From positions 49,019 to 113,018 of the forward strand of contig CANPHE010000002.1 in NCBI GenBank assembly GCA_947573795.1: 64,000 bases of DNA, in the 5' to 3' direction. The notes beneath the pieces were generated by a model, which was not told the DNA's origin, ran no database searches, and saw nothing but the letters and a program-made list of their open reading frames with translations. Origin of the DNA: an uncultured Alistipes sp. GTDB lineage: Bacteria > Bacteroidota > Bacteroidia > Bacteroidales > Rikenellaceae. The translations under genes and the position numbers were made by a program. Positions 34,640-43,308 of the stretch are shown here, in pieces. Numbering within the stretch: the stretch's first letter is position 1; the number at the start of each line of letters is the position of its first letter.

Positions 34640-36325
34640 CTATTTCGTCTCCGGATCGGGAACCGTTCCGTCCGGTACGTTCTCTCCGGCCTGCGGCGTT
34701 CCCTTCTTGTTGTAAAGGAATCGTTTGATCTTTTGAGTCGGCGTCTTGATAAAATCCTCCTTCTCCTCGACCACCTCCGAAATCCGCGAAAACTTGTTGA
34801 CCTTGGCATTCACGAAATCCATGATCTCCTTTTTGAGCTGTTCGGTCTTCGCCTCCCAAGCCTCCTTTTGGGTCTCCCATTCCTCGCGCCAATCGTCGAT
34901 CATGGCTTCGATCTCGTCCCGGTTGAAATGCACGAGCGCTACCAAACGCCCCTCCTGCTCCGTGACGATCGAATCGGCGATGCAAACATGCGAATTGAGC
35001 ACGCTCTCGATATCTTCGGGATAGATATTCTCACCGCCGGGCCCCACGATCATGTTCTTCAAACGTCCCTTGATGAAAAGCCGTCCGTCCTTATCGAATT
35101 CGCCCAGGTCGCCCGTACGGAACCAACCGTCGGCCGTGAAGACCTCGGCCGTAGCCTCGGGATTCTTGTAATAACCGGTCATGATGCTCGGCGTAAGCGC
35201 CACGATCTCGCCCTGCCGCGTCTCGGGATTGACATTCTCGAGACGCAGCTGCACACCGGGCGCCTGCGGTCCCGTAGAACCCAATCGCACCATCGAGGGC
35301 GCCGCTCCGGCCAACAGCGGCGCGGTCTCGGTCAGTCCGTAACCGATAGCATAAGGTACGCGGGCCTCGAGCAGAAACTTTTCCGCCTCGATATCGAGCT
35401 TGGCACCTCCGATGCCGAGGAAACGCAAGCGGCCGCCGAACAATTTCATCAATTTCTTGCCCGCGACACGGTGCAGGTAGCGGCGCATGAATCCCACGCG
35501 ATAAAGCGTCCTCCAGAAATTGTTGGAATTGAATTTGGCGAGTACCTGGTGGCGATAAATCTTCTCGATAATCAGCGGCACGATCAACATCACCGTCGGA
35601 CGCACCGCTTTGAGTGCGGGCATCAGGGCCGAGGCTGTGGGCGGACGGTCGAGGTACACGACCCTCGCACCCGTCGAGAACGGATAGATCATACCGATCG
35701 AGCATTCGTAGGTATGCGAAAGCGGCAATACCGAGAGGAAAACATCGTCGCCGCCGACCGGGAAGATCGACATCGAAATACTGCTCTGGGCGCACAACGC
35801 CGCGTGGGTCAGCATCACGCCCTTGGGCTTGGAGGTCGTTCCCGAGGTATAGATGATAACGGCCAGATCGTCGGGTTTCGGCACGGCAGTCGCTCCTCGG
35901 GCGTGCACCGTCTGCGAAATGATCCCCAGATTCTTGGTGCGGATCACGATGTTGAGCCCCTCGACGGTCTTCTTCGAGAGTTTGGTGAACAGTTTGTCGG
36001 AAACCAGCAGCGCCTTGGATTCGGAGTGCTCGATAATCATGTCGAGCTCCTCGCCCGAGAAATCGGGAAGAATCGGCACCGCGACCATCCCGGCCGTCGT
36101 AACGGCGAAATAAGAAATGCCCCAGTTGGGCATGCTGCTGCTGAGCAGCGCCACCTTGTCGCCCGGCTGCAATCCGGCATCGGTCAACATCTCCTGCACT
36201 TGGGAGATGCGTCGCCCGGTTTCGGCATAAGTCACCTCCTCGCCGCCGTACATCGAAAAGGCGATTCGGGATGCGAACTCCTTGACACTGCGGCGGGTCA
36301 ACTCATATAACGTTTCGAAAGTCAT
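34640..36325 (-). CDS. AMP-binding long-chain acyl-CoA synthetase-like protein
   Basis: 561 residues. ANL superfamily: the P-loop VIIYTSGTTSKPKGVMLTH (about residue 180), GYGLTETAPLL, DGWFRTGDLGEFDKDGRLFIKGR, and near the end SRISEVVEEKEDFIKTPTQKIKR with a late Lys, as expected for the A10 catalytic motif. It activates a fatty acid to acyl-AMP and then acyl-CoA at the inner membrane. Slightly shorter than E. coli FadD. Divergent from queG with a 99-nt spacer. Confidence 0.92.
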   Translation of the reverse strand: MTFETLYELTRRSVKEFASRIAFSMYGGEEVTYAETGRRISQVQEMLTDAGLQPGDKVALLSSSMPNWGISYFAVTTAGMVAVPILPDFSGEELDMIIEHSESKALLVSDKLFTKLSKKTVEGLNIVIRTKNLGIISQTVHARGATAVPKPDDLAVIIYTSGTTSKPKGVMLTHAALCAQSSISMSIFPVGGDDVFLSVLPLSHTYECSIGMIYPFSTGARVVYLDRPPTASALMPALKAVRPTVMLIVPLIIEKIYRHQVLAKFNSNNFWRTLYRVGFMRRYLHRVAGKKLMKLFGGRLRFLGIGGAKLDIEAEKFLLEARVPYAIGYGLTETAPLLAGAAPSMVRLGSTGPQAPGVQLRLENVNPETRQGEIVALTPSIMTGYYKNPEATAEVFTADGWFRTGDLGEFDKDGRLFIKGRLKNMIVGPGGENIYPEDIESVLNSHVCIADSIVTEQEGRLVALVHFNRDEIEAMIDDWREEWETQKEAWEAKTEQLKKEIMDFVNAKVNKFSRISEVVEEKEDFIKTPTQKIKRFLYNKKGTPQAGENVPDGTVPDPETK

Positions 36326-36402
36326 ATTCTAAATTCGGTTCTCGTTACGTTGCAATAACGCAAAATTCGGGACGAAATTACTAATTTTCGACTGAAAATC
36401 CT

Positions 36403-36410
36403 TATTTTTG
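36403..36410 (+). promoter_or_regulatory. -7 box of queG
   Basis: TATTTTTG, 14 nt before the queG ATG. Confidence 0.5.
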
Positions 36411-36424
36411 GCCTAAAAATCGCC

Positions 36425-37390
36425 ATGCTCGCACGGGATAATATCAAAAAACTGGCTGCCGAAGCGGGTTTCGACCTCTGCGGCGTCGCGCCGTGCCGTC
36501 CGTTCCCGAACAACGAAGCATGGTTCCGCGGATGGCTCGATGCCGGATACCAATCCTCGCTCGGCTACCTGGAGCGCAACACCGAGAAACGCTTCGATCC
36601 TGCACGACTGGTCGAGGGAGCACAGACGGCCGTGGTATGCGGGGTCGCGTACAAAAACCGGTTCAGCGGCGGTTACCCGCCCGGATATTCCACCAAAGTA
36701 GCCTCGTATGCCTGCGCCGCGGATTACCACACGACCCTCCGCCGAATGCTCCGCAGCCTCTTCGAAGCCTTAGCAACCCGCCATCCGGGACTGACCGGAA
36801 GAGCCTTCGTCGACACGGCGCCGCTCTGCGAAAAGCAGTTGGCCGTCGAGGCCGGACTGGGATGGATCGGCCGCCAGTCGTTGCTCATAACGCCGCAGTT
36901 CGGGAGTTACGTACTCCTGGGCGAACTGCTGCTCTGCGCCCCGACCGACCGTTACGACCGCCCCTTCGGGGAGTCGCGCTGCGGCAATTGCCGCAACTGC
37001 ATCGACCGTTGTCCGACGGGAGCCATCGTCCGCGAACGCGTGATCGACACGCGGCGCTGCATTTCGTGCCACACCATCGAAAAGGAGCAGGCCGCCGGGG
37101 TCGATCTCGACGGCTGGATATTCGGCTGCGACGCCTGTCAGAATTGTTGTCCCTACAACCGTCGGGCGCCCGAGCACCGCCTTGCGGCATTCGATCCGGT
37201 ATTCGACCCGCTCTCGATGGACGCCGCCGCATGGTCGGCGCTGGACGAAGCCGGATTCGAAGCACTCTGCGGCTGCACGCCGCTCACGCGCAGCGGGCTG
37301 GAACGCATCCGCCTCAACGCCCGGCGCAACGCCTCCGCCGAGCATGCTCCCGCAGAGACGCCGCACGAAGAATGGCCGCCGACCCTATAA
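36425..37390 (+). CDS. queG: Epoxyqueuosine reductase
   Basis: 321 residues. Last step of queuosine synthesis on tRNA; cobalamin- and iron-sulfur-dependent. Seen: the N-terminal cobalamin domain with FVDTAPLCEKQLA (catalytic Asp) and AGLGWIGRQSLLITPQFGSY; ferredoxin-like cluster motifs CGNCRNCIDRCPTGAI, then CISCHTIE and CDACQNCCPYNRRAPEH. The C-terminal HEAT region of longer QueG is absent, which is common. The start is set by position after the -7 box and by similarity. Confidence 0.95.
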   Translation: MLARDNIKKLAAEAGFDLCGVAPCRPFPNNEAWFRGWLDAGYQSSLGYLERNTEKRFDPARLVEGAQTAVVCGVAYKNRFSGGYPPGYSTKVASYACAADYHTTLRRMLRSLFEALATRHPGLTGRAFVDTAPLCEKQLAVEAGLGWIGRQSLLITPQFGSYVLLGELLLCAPTDRYDRPFGESRCGNCRNCIDRCPTGAIVRERVIDTRRCISCHTIEKEQAAGVDLDGWIFGCDACQNCCPYNRRAPEHRLAAFDPVFDPLSMDAAAWSALDEAGFEALCGCTPLTRSGLERIRLNARRNASAEHAPAETPHEEWPPTL

Positions 37391-37394
37391 CGAA

Positions 37395-37430
37395 GAACGG
37401 CCGCCGCGGAAAATTCCGCAGCGGCCGTTC
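37395..37430. terminator. Hairpin between queG and the sialidase-fold gene
   Basis: GAACGGCCGC pairs with GCGGCCGTTC, with an inner GGAA/TTCC pairing. It lies between convergent genes; no T run. Confidence 0.65.
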
Positions 37431-37445
37431 GCCGATTCATTCCGT

Positions 37446-39113
37446 TCATATTCCGTTCCCCTCACCCAACTGGTCGTATTCGATTTTCGCAGTCTCGAAA
37501 CCGCCCGTACGGAAATTCTCGATCCTGCGGAACAGCAACATGTTGGCATCGTGCTGCCGATCGGGCAATCCGCGGCTCTCGGGGAAAGCCGTACGAATCA
37601 CGGCGATCATGTCCTCGCCGTCGAATACCCAGTCGGTATACTGGAATCCGTGGAAAAAGACATTGTTGCTCGAAATCACCTCCTTCTCCATCGTCCAATG
37701 GCGCAAATCGGGCGACGAGCACAACACCAGACGGCTGCGCAGATAAAGCGGGTTGATGCGGTTGGCATACCATCCCGAGTGGGTGCGCCAACGGTCCTCG
37801 TCATAACAGGGGTTCGCCAGCGTCCAATACTTGTGCGTCCGCTCGTCGTAGCGGATCGTGAAACGTTTGCCTCCGCCCGGCATATCGATGAAATCATGCA
37901 CCGGATCGAACGTGATCGTATTCGGATCGACGACTCGGATGAGCGCCGCCACGTCGCCGCGGTTGCTCTCGTCCACGCGCGTCACGACCGTCAGCCGTCC
38001 GTCCGGATCGAGCAGCAACCACCCTTCCTGCCACTGGTTGAAATTACGCTGGTTGTCGTAGGAGATTCCCGAACCTTCGATCCAGTTCTGGGGACCGCCC
38101 TGCAAGGCATTGGTCATAGTCCAGTTGGAGGGCTCCATCGGATCGGCATCCTCGGCAATGGAGACCACGATGATCGACATGCGGCTCTCGTCCTCGGGAC
38201 TGATGCCCATCGCACGCCAGATACGCCCCTCGTGCACGACATAGGAGCTCGGAGCGCCGTGGTAATCGCCTTCGAAAAGCGTCGTCATCGACGACCACGT
38301 ACGGCCTCCGTCCTCGGATTTGCGAATGACGATATCGCCCCGCTTGGCCGCCGTAACGCCCATTTCATAGATCGTATGCGGATCGGCGGGACGGATGAAG
38401 GTCATGCAGTAATTCATGTACTCCGGATTGGAGAGCAACTCCCACTTGCGACCGCGGTCGGTCGAGCGGTAATAGGAGTTCCCCGTAGCATGCGGACCCG
38501 CGCAGCCGACGAAATAGCTGCCGTCGTCGCGAATCGCGATGCTCGGATTGGAGATTTTCCGGCCGTGCGCCGCCGGACTGCGGGCTATGACCGTTCCGGG
38601 AGGCGCCGGCACCCCCTCCACGACGATCGAGCGGGCGAAAACCAGCGTCGCGGACACCCCCTCGCCCGAAGGCACGGCGACCTTCTCGCCCGGGGTTTCA
38701 TAGGGACGCGTATAGATGCTGAACATCGTCGAACCGACCTGGAAACGCGTCTTTCCGGGAGCCCATTCGGGACCCGGATCGATCCCCGTCGCCACGCCGA
38801 TGCGCAACAGCGTCGCATAATCGGCCCATACGTATTCGACACCGCGACTCTCGCGCAACGAGGTCGCACAACTATAAGCCCCGTCCTCCATCAAAGCGAC
38901 GATCGGTCCGGAGAAGGTGCAGCCGTCGCACTGGGGATAGACCGCTCCGCCCTCGGTCACGGGCCGGATGTCGATCATCCGCCCTTCGACGTAGAGCCGG
39001 GCATCCGGATTGAAAACATATCGGCCCGATCCGGAATCGGAGGAATCGTCCGAACAGCCGGAGCCGGCCCAAAGCAACGACAACGCGGCTAAAAAATATA
39101 AATGCTTCATCAT
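37446..39113 (-). CDS. Sialidase-fold (BNR/Asp-box) lipoprotein, possible exo-glycosidase
   Basis: 555 residues. Lipoprotein signal (LLWAGSGCSDD), probably surface exposed. Asp-box motifs STDRGRKWE (about residue 215) and SEDGGRTW (about 265) mark a six-bladed propeller; SNPSIAIRDDGSYFVGC and YMNYCMTFIRPADPHTIYEMG are further blades. Candidate activities are GH33 sialidase or GH93 exo-arabinanase types, or a propeller without activity; I cannot identify the Arg triad of sialidases. It is the last gene of the sugar locus, separated from the nuclease gene by two TIR elements. The only likely glycoside hydrolase of the locus. Confidence 0.72.
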   Translation of the reverse strand: MMKHLYFLAALSLLWAGSGCSDDSSDSGSGRYVFNPDARLYVEGRMIDIRPVTEGGAVYPQCDGCTFSGPIVALMEDGAYSCATSLRESRGVEYVWADYATLLRIGVATGIDPGPEWAPGKTRFQVGSTMFSIYTRPYETPGEKVAVPSGEGVSATLVFARSIVVEGVPAPPGTVIARSPAAHGRKISNPSIAIRDDGSYFVGCAGPHATGNSYYRSTDRGRKWELLSNPEYMNYCMTFIRPADPHTIYEMGVTAAKRGDIVIRKSEDGGRTWSSMTTLFEGDYHGAPSSYVVHEGRIWRAMGISPEDESRMSIIVVSIAEDADPMEPSNWTMTNALQGGPQNWIEGSGISYDNQRNFNQWQEGWLLLDPDGRLTVVTRVDESNRGDVAALIRVVDPNTITFDPVHDFIDMPGGGKRFTIRYDERTHKYWTLANPCYDEDRWRTHSGWYANRINPLYLRSRLVLCSSPDLRHWTMEKEVISSNNVFFHGFQYTDWVFDGEDMIAVIRTAFPESRGLPDRQHDANMLLFRRIENFRTGGFETAKIEYDQLGEGNGI

Positions 39114-39198
39114 AATATATTACGGTTTAAGGTTCAGTCGGTATCCGAACGAAACGCGTCGGGATAAACGCGAGACGCTCCAACCGGTATAGAAATAT

Positions 39199-39385
39199 GG
39201 AGGCCGTATACGATTTTACACTTATCGGCTTCATGCCTGCCGATTCGCTCAGGACTCTCGTTGTCTCGCGGCCTTTGGCCGCGTTTACAAGTCTGACCCT
39301 CCCCTAAATCCCCTCCTCGGAGGGGACTTTAACGTGCAAGTAACAGGACTCGAGTAAGTTTCGTGTAATATGGTATATAATCGCC
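39199..39385. mobile_element. TIR element E5 (about 187 bp)
   Basis: Left end GGAGGCCGTATACGATTTTA; the right end on the other strand is GGCGATTATATACCATATTA. The interior has TGCCTGCCGATTCGCT, CGCGGCCTTTGGCCGCGTTTAC and CCCTCCTCGGAGGGG, close to E8 at 59947-60143. No clear target duplication. Confidence 0.7.
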
Positions 39386-39393
39386 TAAAAAAC

Positions 39394-39507
39394 GGAGGCC
39401 GTATACGACTTTACCCTTGCCGGGCTTTGAGTCCCGATTGCTCGTAAGGCTTGCCGCCCCGCAACCCGTGAGGCGACAAGCCCCGGTCAAAGTCGTACAC
39501 GGCGAAC
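39394..39507. mobile_element. TIR element E6 (114 bp), immediately after E5
   Basis: Left end GGAGGCCGTATACGACTTTA; the right end on the other strand is GTTCGCCGTGTACGACTTTG, pairing well. The interior is different from the other copies, with its own hairpin CTTGCCG...CGGCAAG-type pairing (TTGTCGCCTCA with TGAGGCGACAA-type arms). A short internally deleted or independent member, 8 bp from E5 and 3 bp from the nuclease stop. Confidence 0.65.
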
Positions 39508-39510
39508 ATA

Positions 39511-40290
39511 TTATCCGAACAATTCGTTCAGGATGCGGGCCAAACGATATCCGGCCTTAAGAATCTGCTCCTCGGCCAAAGGTTGCACCTTGAGCATGTA
39601 GTCGTGCGAACGATGCTTCGAAAGATCGTCGCCCGCCTTAATCCAATCGTAGATCACCCGACAGGTCTCGGCATTCTCGTCGGCCCATTCGCGAGGCGTT
39701 CCGGCCGCCAGAGCCCGGCGTTCGGACTTCGAACAGCGGTCGAGCTGGGAGCGATAGTCGCGGTATCCCCAGCGGTGGATGAGTTCCGGCACAGCATCCC
39801 AGAACTTGTGGAGCACGTATTGCTTGTCGTAGATTTTGAAGGCGAAACTGTCGTACCAGGGGTAGCGGATATGCACGGGGCAGTGGATATCACCCACCAG
39901 ATGCACCAGATAATAGATCGACACGCGAACGGTCGAATCGTCCAGATGGCGGTAATCGCCCAGCCGCTCCATTGCCTCCTCGATGGCCTTCACACCGTCC
40001 GTGCCGGGCGTAGGAGTGTACTTGGCATCGTTATCGGTCGCGAATCCGTGCCATTTCGAGGTCGCACGATAGGGTTTCGTAAAACGCACCTGATCCATCC
40101 ACGAAGCATAATAGACGATCGAACGTCCTTCGAGGTACTTTTCGATCCGTTTCTTCGCACGCGGAGTCAGATTGCATTCGGCAATGTAGGCGACCGCATC
40201 ATGTCCGGCCTTGCCCCAACCGAAAGCCGTGTCGCAAAATCCGATGACTGCAACAAGCAGCATCAACAGTGTTTTTTTCAGATTCTTCAT
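39511..40290 (-). CDS. Secreted S1/P1-type nuclease
   Basis: 259 residues. Signal peptide cut after AFG to expose the N-terminal Trp (WGKAGHDAVAYIAE), as required in zinc-dependent S1/P1 nucleases where the mature Trp1 and following His bind Zn. Other ligands: SWMDQVR (Asp), SKWHGF (His), YLVHLVGDIHCPVH (His/Asp/His), HKFWD (His/Asp). All seem present. It degrades single-stranded nucleic acids or 3'-nucleotides outside the cytoplasm. It is the last member of the susC-susD-DUF5017 run with a 60-nt gap to the fimbrillin-DUF5017 gene, an unusual partner for a glycan locus. Confidence 0.92.
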   Translation of the reverse strand: MKNLKKTLLMLLVAVIGFCDTAFGWGKAGHDAVAYIAECNLTPRAKKRIEKYLEGRSIVYYASWMDQVRFTKPYRATSKWHGFATDNDAKYTPTPGTDGVKAIEEAMERLGDYRHLDDSTVRVSIYYLVHLVGDIHCPVHIRYPWYDSFAFKIYDKQYVLHKFWDAVPELIHRWGYRDYRSQLDRCSKSERRALAAGTPREWADENAETCRVIYDWIKAGDDLSKHRSHDYMLKVQPLAEEQILKAGYRLARILNELFG

Positions 40291-40350
40291 AATATCGGAA
40301 AGTTATCCGCCGGTCGGGGACGTCGGACATCCCCGACCGGCAGTCGTTCA

Positions 40351-42291
40351 TCATTCGGTGACCGTCACGGTGAATTCCTCGACGACCTGTTTCGATCCCG
40401 CAAGCGTGGGCAGCTGCGCCACGAAAGTCACGGTATAGGTGCCCGGAGCCGCGAAAACATATTCGAACGACGCCGGAACGACGCCTTCGCCGCCGACCTC
40501 CAGACCCGTATCGGCCGACTGCACGTGTGCCGCCGGGCGCCGGATGGCCGAGGTGATGCACTGTGCGTCGCGGTCGGCCGTCGGATTGGCCGACGCGGTC
40601 ATGCGGATGACGGTGATGCCCGTGGCGCCTTGCGTCGAGCAGGTATTTTTCTCGCCGTCGTACGAAGACCAGTGCACGAGGTTCATACCGCTCCAGTTCG
40701 TGTCGCCGCCCTCCTGCAAATCGGAGGTCGAGAGGCCCGCCGAGAAGAGCGGCGTACGCACCTCGTCTTCCGGATAAGCATATTCGGCCGAAACATAGTA
40801 GAGGTACCACATCGTGCGCGTATTGCCTTTCTTACCCGTCCATTCATCCACGGCATTCGCATTCTTCTTGTCGACATGGTAGAAGAAGGCGACGTACAGC
40901 GGCGTCTGTTCATCCTTGAACCACGACGAAATATCGACCGTGCCCGAATCGTAGGTATCGTAAGGTTTGCCGGCGAGGCGGCCTCCGCGCGCCTCGTCGG
41001 GACTCGGATTGCTCGCCGAAGAACCCGAGATGAAGGGCGGCAGCTTGAACTGGCTCGTCGCATCGATCCACGTGGCAGCCTTGACCGAAGCCTCGGTATA
41101 AACGCCGCTGAAGTCGGTGGAATATTTCACCGAACCCGAATTGCGCTGCAAGCCGTTGACGTACTCCGAACCGAAACGCAGGAATACCGACGCTTCGCTG
41201 CGGCTGCCCTCATTGGCGAATTCATAGCGGTGCCCCGCTTCGCCCGACCAGAATACGAGGCTGCTGGCCGGCCCCGACAACTCGAAACGCAGGGGTTCGC
41301 CCTTGCGGACCGTCGTCGCTTCGGGCTTGATCTCGAACGCATCGCCCGACTTGAAATCCTCGAGGTTGAGCTCGACGCTTTTCGTATAATGACGGTTCGA
41401 CCGGAAGGTCACGTCGCCCGGCAGCACGATCGTATTGACCGAACCGTCGGCTGCGGCCGTCACCTCCAGCGTAATGCTTCCGGCCGGATGCGCACCCGGA
41501 GCTACGACGAAATAGAAACTGCCCTCCTCGTAGGTCACGGGAGCCATGCCGCTGAAAGCCATCGTCACGGAGCGGCTTCCCTCTTTCACGGTAACCGGAA
41601 TGTTCGAGTAACCCGCCTCGACCGGTGCCGTGAGGTCGATTTCACCCGACGGAATAACCAGATCGGCCGCAGTAGAGGTCATGCGGAGCTGCGAAATCGG
41701 CACCTGCGCGAGCGTCGACGAGGCGGACAGCTTGAGTTTCAGCTCCACGATCGCGAAGACGTTGTGGAACTCCAGGTTCACGCCCGACTCGGCCGTCGCG
41801 GCCGACACGGGAACCGCCTTCATGAATCCCGACGCATCGACATTATCGAGTTCGCCGGTCGTCGACTGGTGCTGAAAAGCGGGCAGCGAGACGGCTACGG
41901 CCTCGGGATTCGAACCGGCATGGGCCGAATAGGGCCAGTAAGCATAGAAAGTGTCGCCCGCGGCGGGATTCTGGTAAGCCTCACGGTCGTTCTTGCAACG
42001 GAACAGGCACGAAGCGGCATTCTCGGCATCGGGCTGCACGTCGTAAGCGTAGTTGGCCCCCAGTGCGAGCGCGCCTCTGCGGCCGTAAATACCCACGCAG
42101 TCGCCCGATTCCCATCCGATGGACATTTTGCCCGCCTCGACGGCGATCTGCGTGCGGGTCAAGGCGTTCATGCCGCCCGTGAAAGCGACGTATTCGCCCG
42201 TCGCGATGCGGCCTGCATCGGTCGCATCCTGCTGGCATCCTGCGGCGAAAGTCCCCGCAGCAAGGATCAGTATGTTGATTATCCGTTTCAT
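40351..42291 (-). CDS. Surface lipoprotein: fimbrillin-like N-terminus fused to DUF5017-like C-terminus
   Basis: 646 residues. Lipoprotein signal ending AAGCQQD. Residues about 30-315 look fimbrillin-like (GDCVGIYGRRG, FYAYWPYSA, LEFHNVFAIVELKLKL). From about 325 it aligns with the neighbouring DUF5017 lipoprotein: EPLRFELSGPASSLVFWSGEAGHRYEF, SVKYSTDFSGVYTEASVKAATWIDAT, SSWFKDEQTPLYVAFFYHV, and a C-terminal Ig-like part FAAPGTYTVTFVAQ. It lies where SusE/SusF-like glycan-binding lipoproteins usually sit. A merger of an adhesin domain and a binding domain. Confidence 0.8.
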   Translation of the reverse strand: MKRIINILILAAGTFAAGCQQDATDAGRIATGEYVAFTGGMNALTRTQIAVEAGKMSIGWESGDCVGIYGRRGALALGANYAYDVQPDAENAASCLFRCKNDREAYQNPAAGDTFYAYWPYSAHAGSNPEAVAVSLPAFQHQSTTGELDNVDASGFMKAVPVSAATAESGVNLEFHNVFAIVELKLKLSASSTLAQVPISQLRMTSTAADLVIPSGEIDLTAPVEAGYSNIPVTVKEGSRSVTMAFSGMAPVTYEEGSFYFVVAPGAHPAGSITLEVTAAADGSVNTIVLPGDVTFRSNRHYTKSVELNLEDFKSGDAFEIKPEATTVRKGEPLRFELSGPASSLVFWSGEAGHRYEFANEGSRSEASVFLRFGSEYVNGLQRNSGSVKYSTDFSGVYTEASVKAATWIDATSQFKLPPFISGSSASNPSPDEARGGRLAGKPYDTYDSGTVDISSWFKDEQTPLYVAFFYHVDKKNANAVDEWTGKKGNTRTMWYLYYVSAEYAYPEDEVRTPLFSAGLSTSDLQEGGDTNWSGMNLVHWSSYDGEKNTCSTQGATGITVIRMTASANPTADRDAQCITSAIRRPAAHVQSADTGLEVGGEGVVPASFEYVFAAPGTYTVTFVAQLPTLAGSKQVVEEFTVTVTE

Positions 42292-42305
42292 CTTCGATCT
42301 TAAAT

Positions 42306-43289
42306 TTAATCATTCCACTCGCCCTCGGAAGGAGAAACCACCGAACCGGCATCGTCCACGACCTTGATCCGCACCTCGCGTACCACCTCCTTACGACCGT
42401 AAACACTGGCGTTGATACCCACGAAGGTCACCGTGTATTCCCCCGGCGTCTCGAACGTGTACTGATAGAGCGAAGGCATCGGATCGGAATTGGCCTTGAT
42501 GGCCACGGCACGGTCGGGACCCATGTTGAGACTCGACATTTTGTAGAACGGGCCACCGACGATCCATGCCTCCTTATCCTTGACGGGATTCGCCGTCTTG
42601 GTGCTTCGCATGAGGATTCGCTTGGTATTGACATCGGGATAGTAGGTGCTCTTAACGTCGGAATAGCTATCCTTGTTAAGAACCACCTGCCAGTTGCAGT
42701 CGCCGAAGGTATAAGCCTCCTCGGTGCCGATCGGCGTCACGCCGTTGATTTTGAATCCCTGGATGTTGAAATAGGAACAGATTCCCTGTCCGGCCTTGAC
42801 GTTATAGTAGTAGCAGAGGTATACGGGAGTCTTCTCGTCGGGGAAGAATCCCGACATATCCAGTTCGCCCGCAGGAACGATCAGTCCCTCCTTGTTCTCC
42901 TTGGGCCAGGTGAACCGGTCCGAAATGTCGTGCCACGTAGCCGACTCGACATCGGCCTGGGTATAGGCGCCGTCCATACCGGCGAAGTCGGACGACCACA
43001 TGAACTGGATGCTCGACGGATTGGTTCCGTTCGTATAGGTCGTACCGAACGTGATGTACATGGCGTTCTCCATGATGCGGTCTTCCAGGCGGTGGCTGTA
43101 TTCGTTGCCCGACTCTCCCGAGTAGAAGGATACCATGTCGGTGTGGCCCGAGATCGCGAAATCGACGGGAGTACCGGCCTTGACCACGTTCGAGGCCACC
43201 GACACCTCGAACTTCGGGGTCTCGACCTCGCCCCGCTCGCAGGCGGTCAGCACGAGGGTCGCGAGAAGAAATATCGTTGCTTTTTTCAT
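42306..43289 (-). CDS. DUF5017 surface lipoprotein (SusE/F position)
   Basis: 327 residues. Lipoprotein signal ending LTACERG. Repeated beta-sandwich signatures: VDFAISGHTDMVSFYSGESGNEY, FMWSSDFAGMDGAYTQADVESATW, GFFPDEKTPVYLCYYYNV, and a PKD/Ig-like end (ETPGEYTVTFVGIN). DUF5017 proteins follow susD in many Bacteroidota loci and are presumed glycan-binding, but ligand data are lacking. It sits 19 nt after susD, in the same operon. Confidence 0.85.
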   Translation of the reverse strand: MKKATIFLLATLVLTACERGEVETPKFEVSVASNVVKAGTPVDFAISGHTDMVSFYSGESGNEYSHRLEDRIMENAMYITFGTTYTNGTNPSSIQFMWSSDFAGMDGAYTQADVESATWHDISDRFTWPKENKEGLIVPAGELDMSGFFPDEKTPVYLCYYYNVKAGQGICSYFNIQGFKINGVTPIGTEEAYTFGDCNWQVVLNKDSYSDVKSTYYPDVNTKRILMRSTKTANPVKDKEAWIVGGPFYKMSSLNMGPDRAVAIKANSDPMPSLYQYTFETPGEYTVTFVGINASVYGRKEVVREVRIKVVDDAGSVVSPSEGEWND

Positions 43290-43308
43290 CGTGTTGAAGT
43301 TTTAAAGG

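Noticed and set aside
37446..39113. Calling the propeller protein a sialidase outright
   Set aside because: Asp boxes are present but I could not locate the arginine triad, so only the fold is claimed.
39583..42303. Plus-strand open frame of 906 codons opposite the nuclease and fimbrillin-DUF5017 genes
   Set aside because: Antisense to two genes with clear signal peptides; basic shadow composition.
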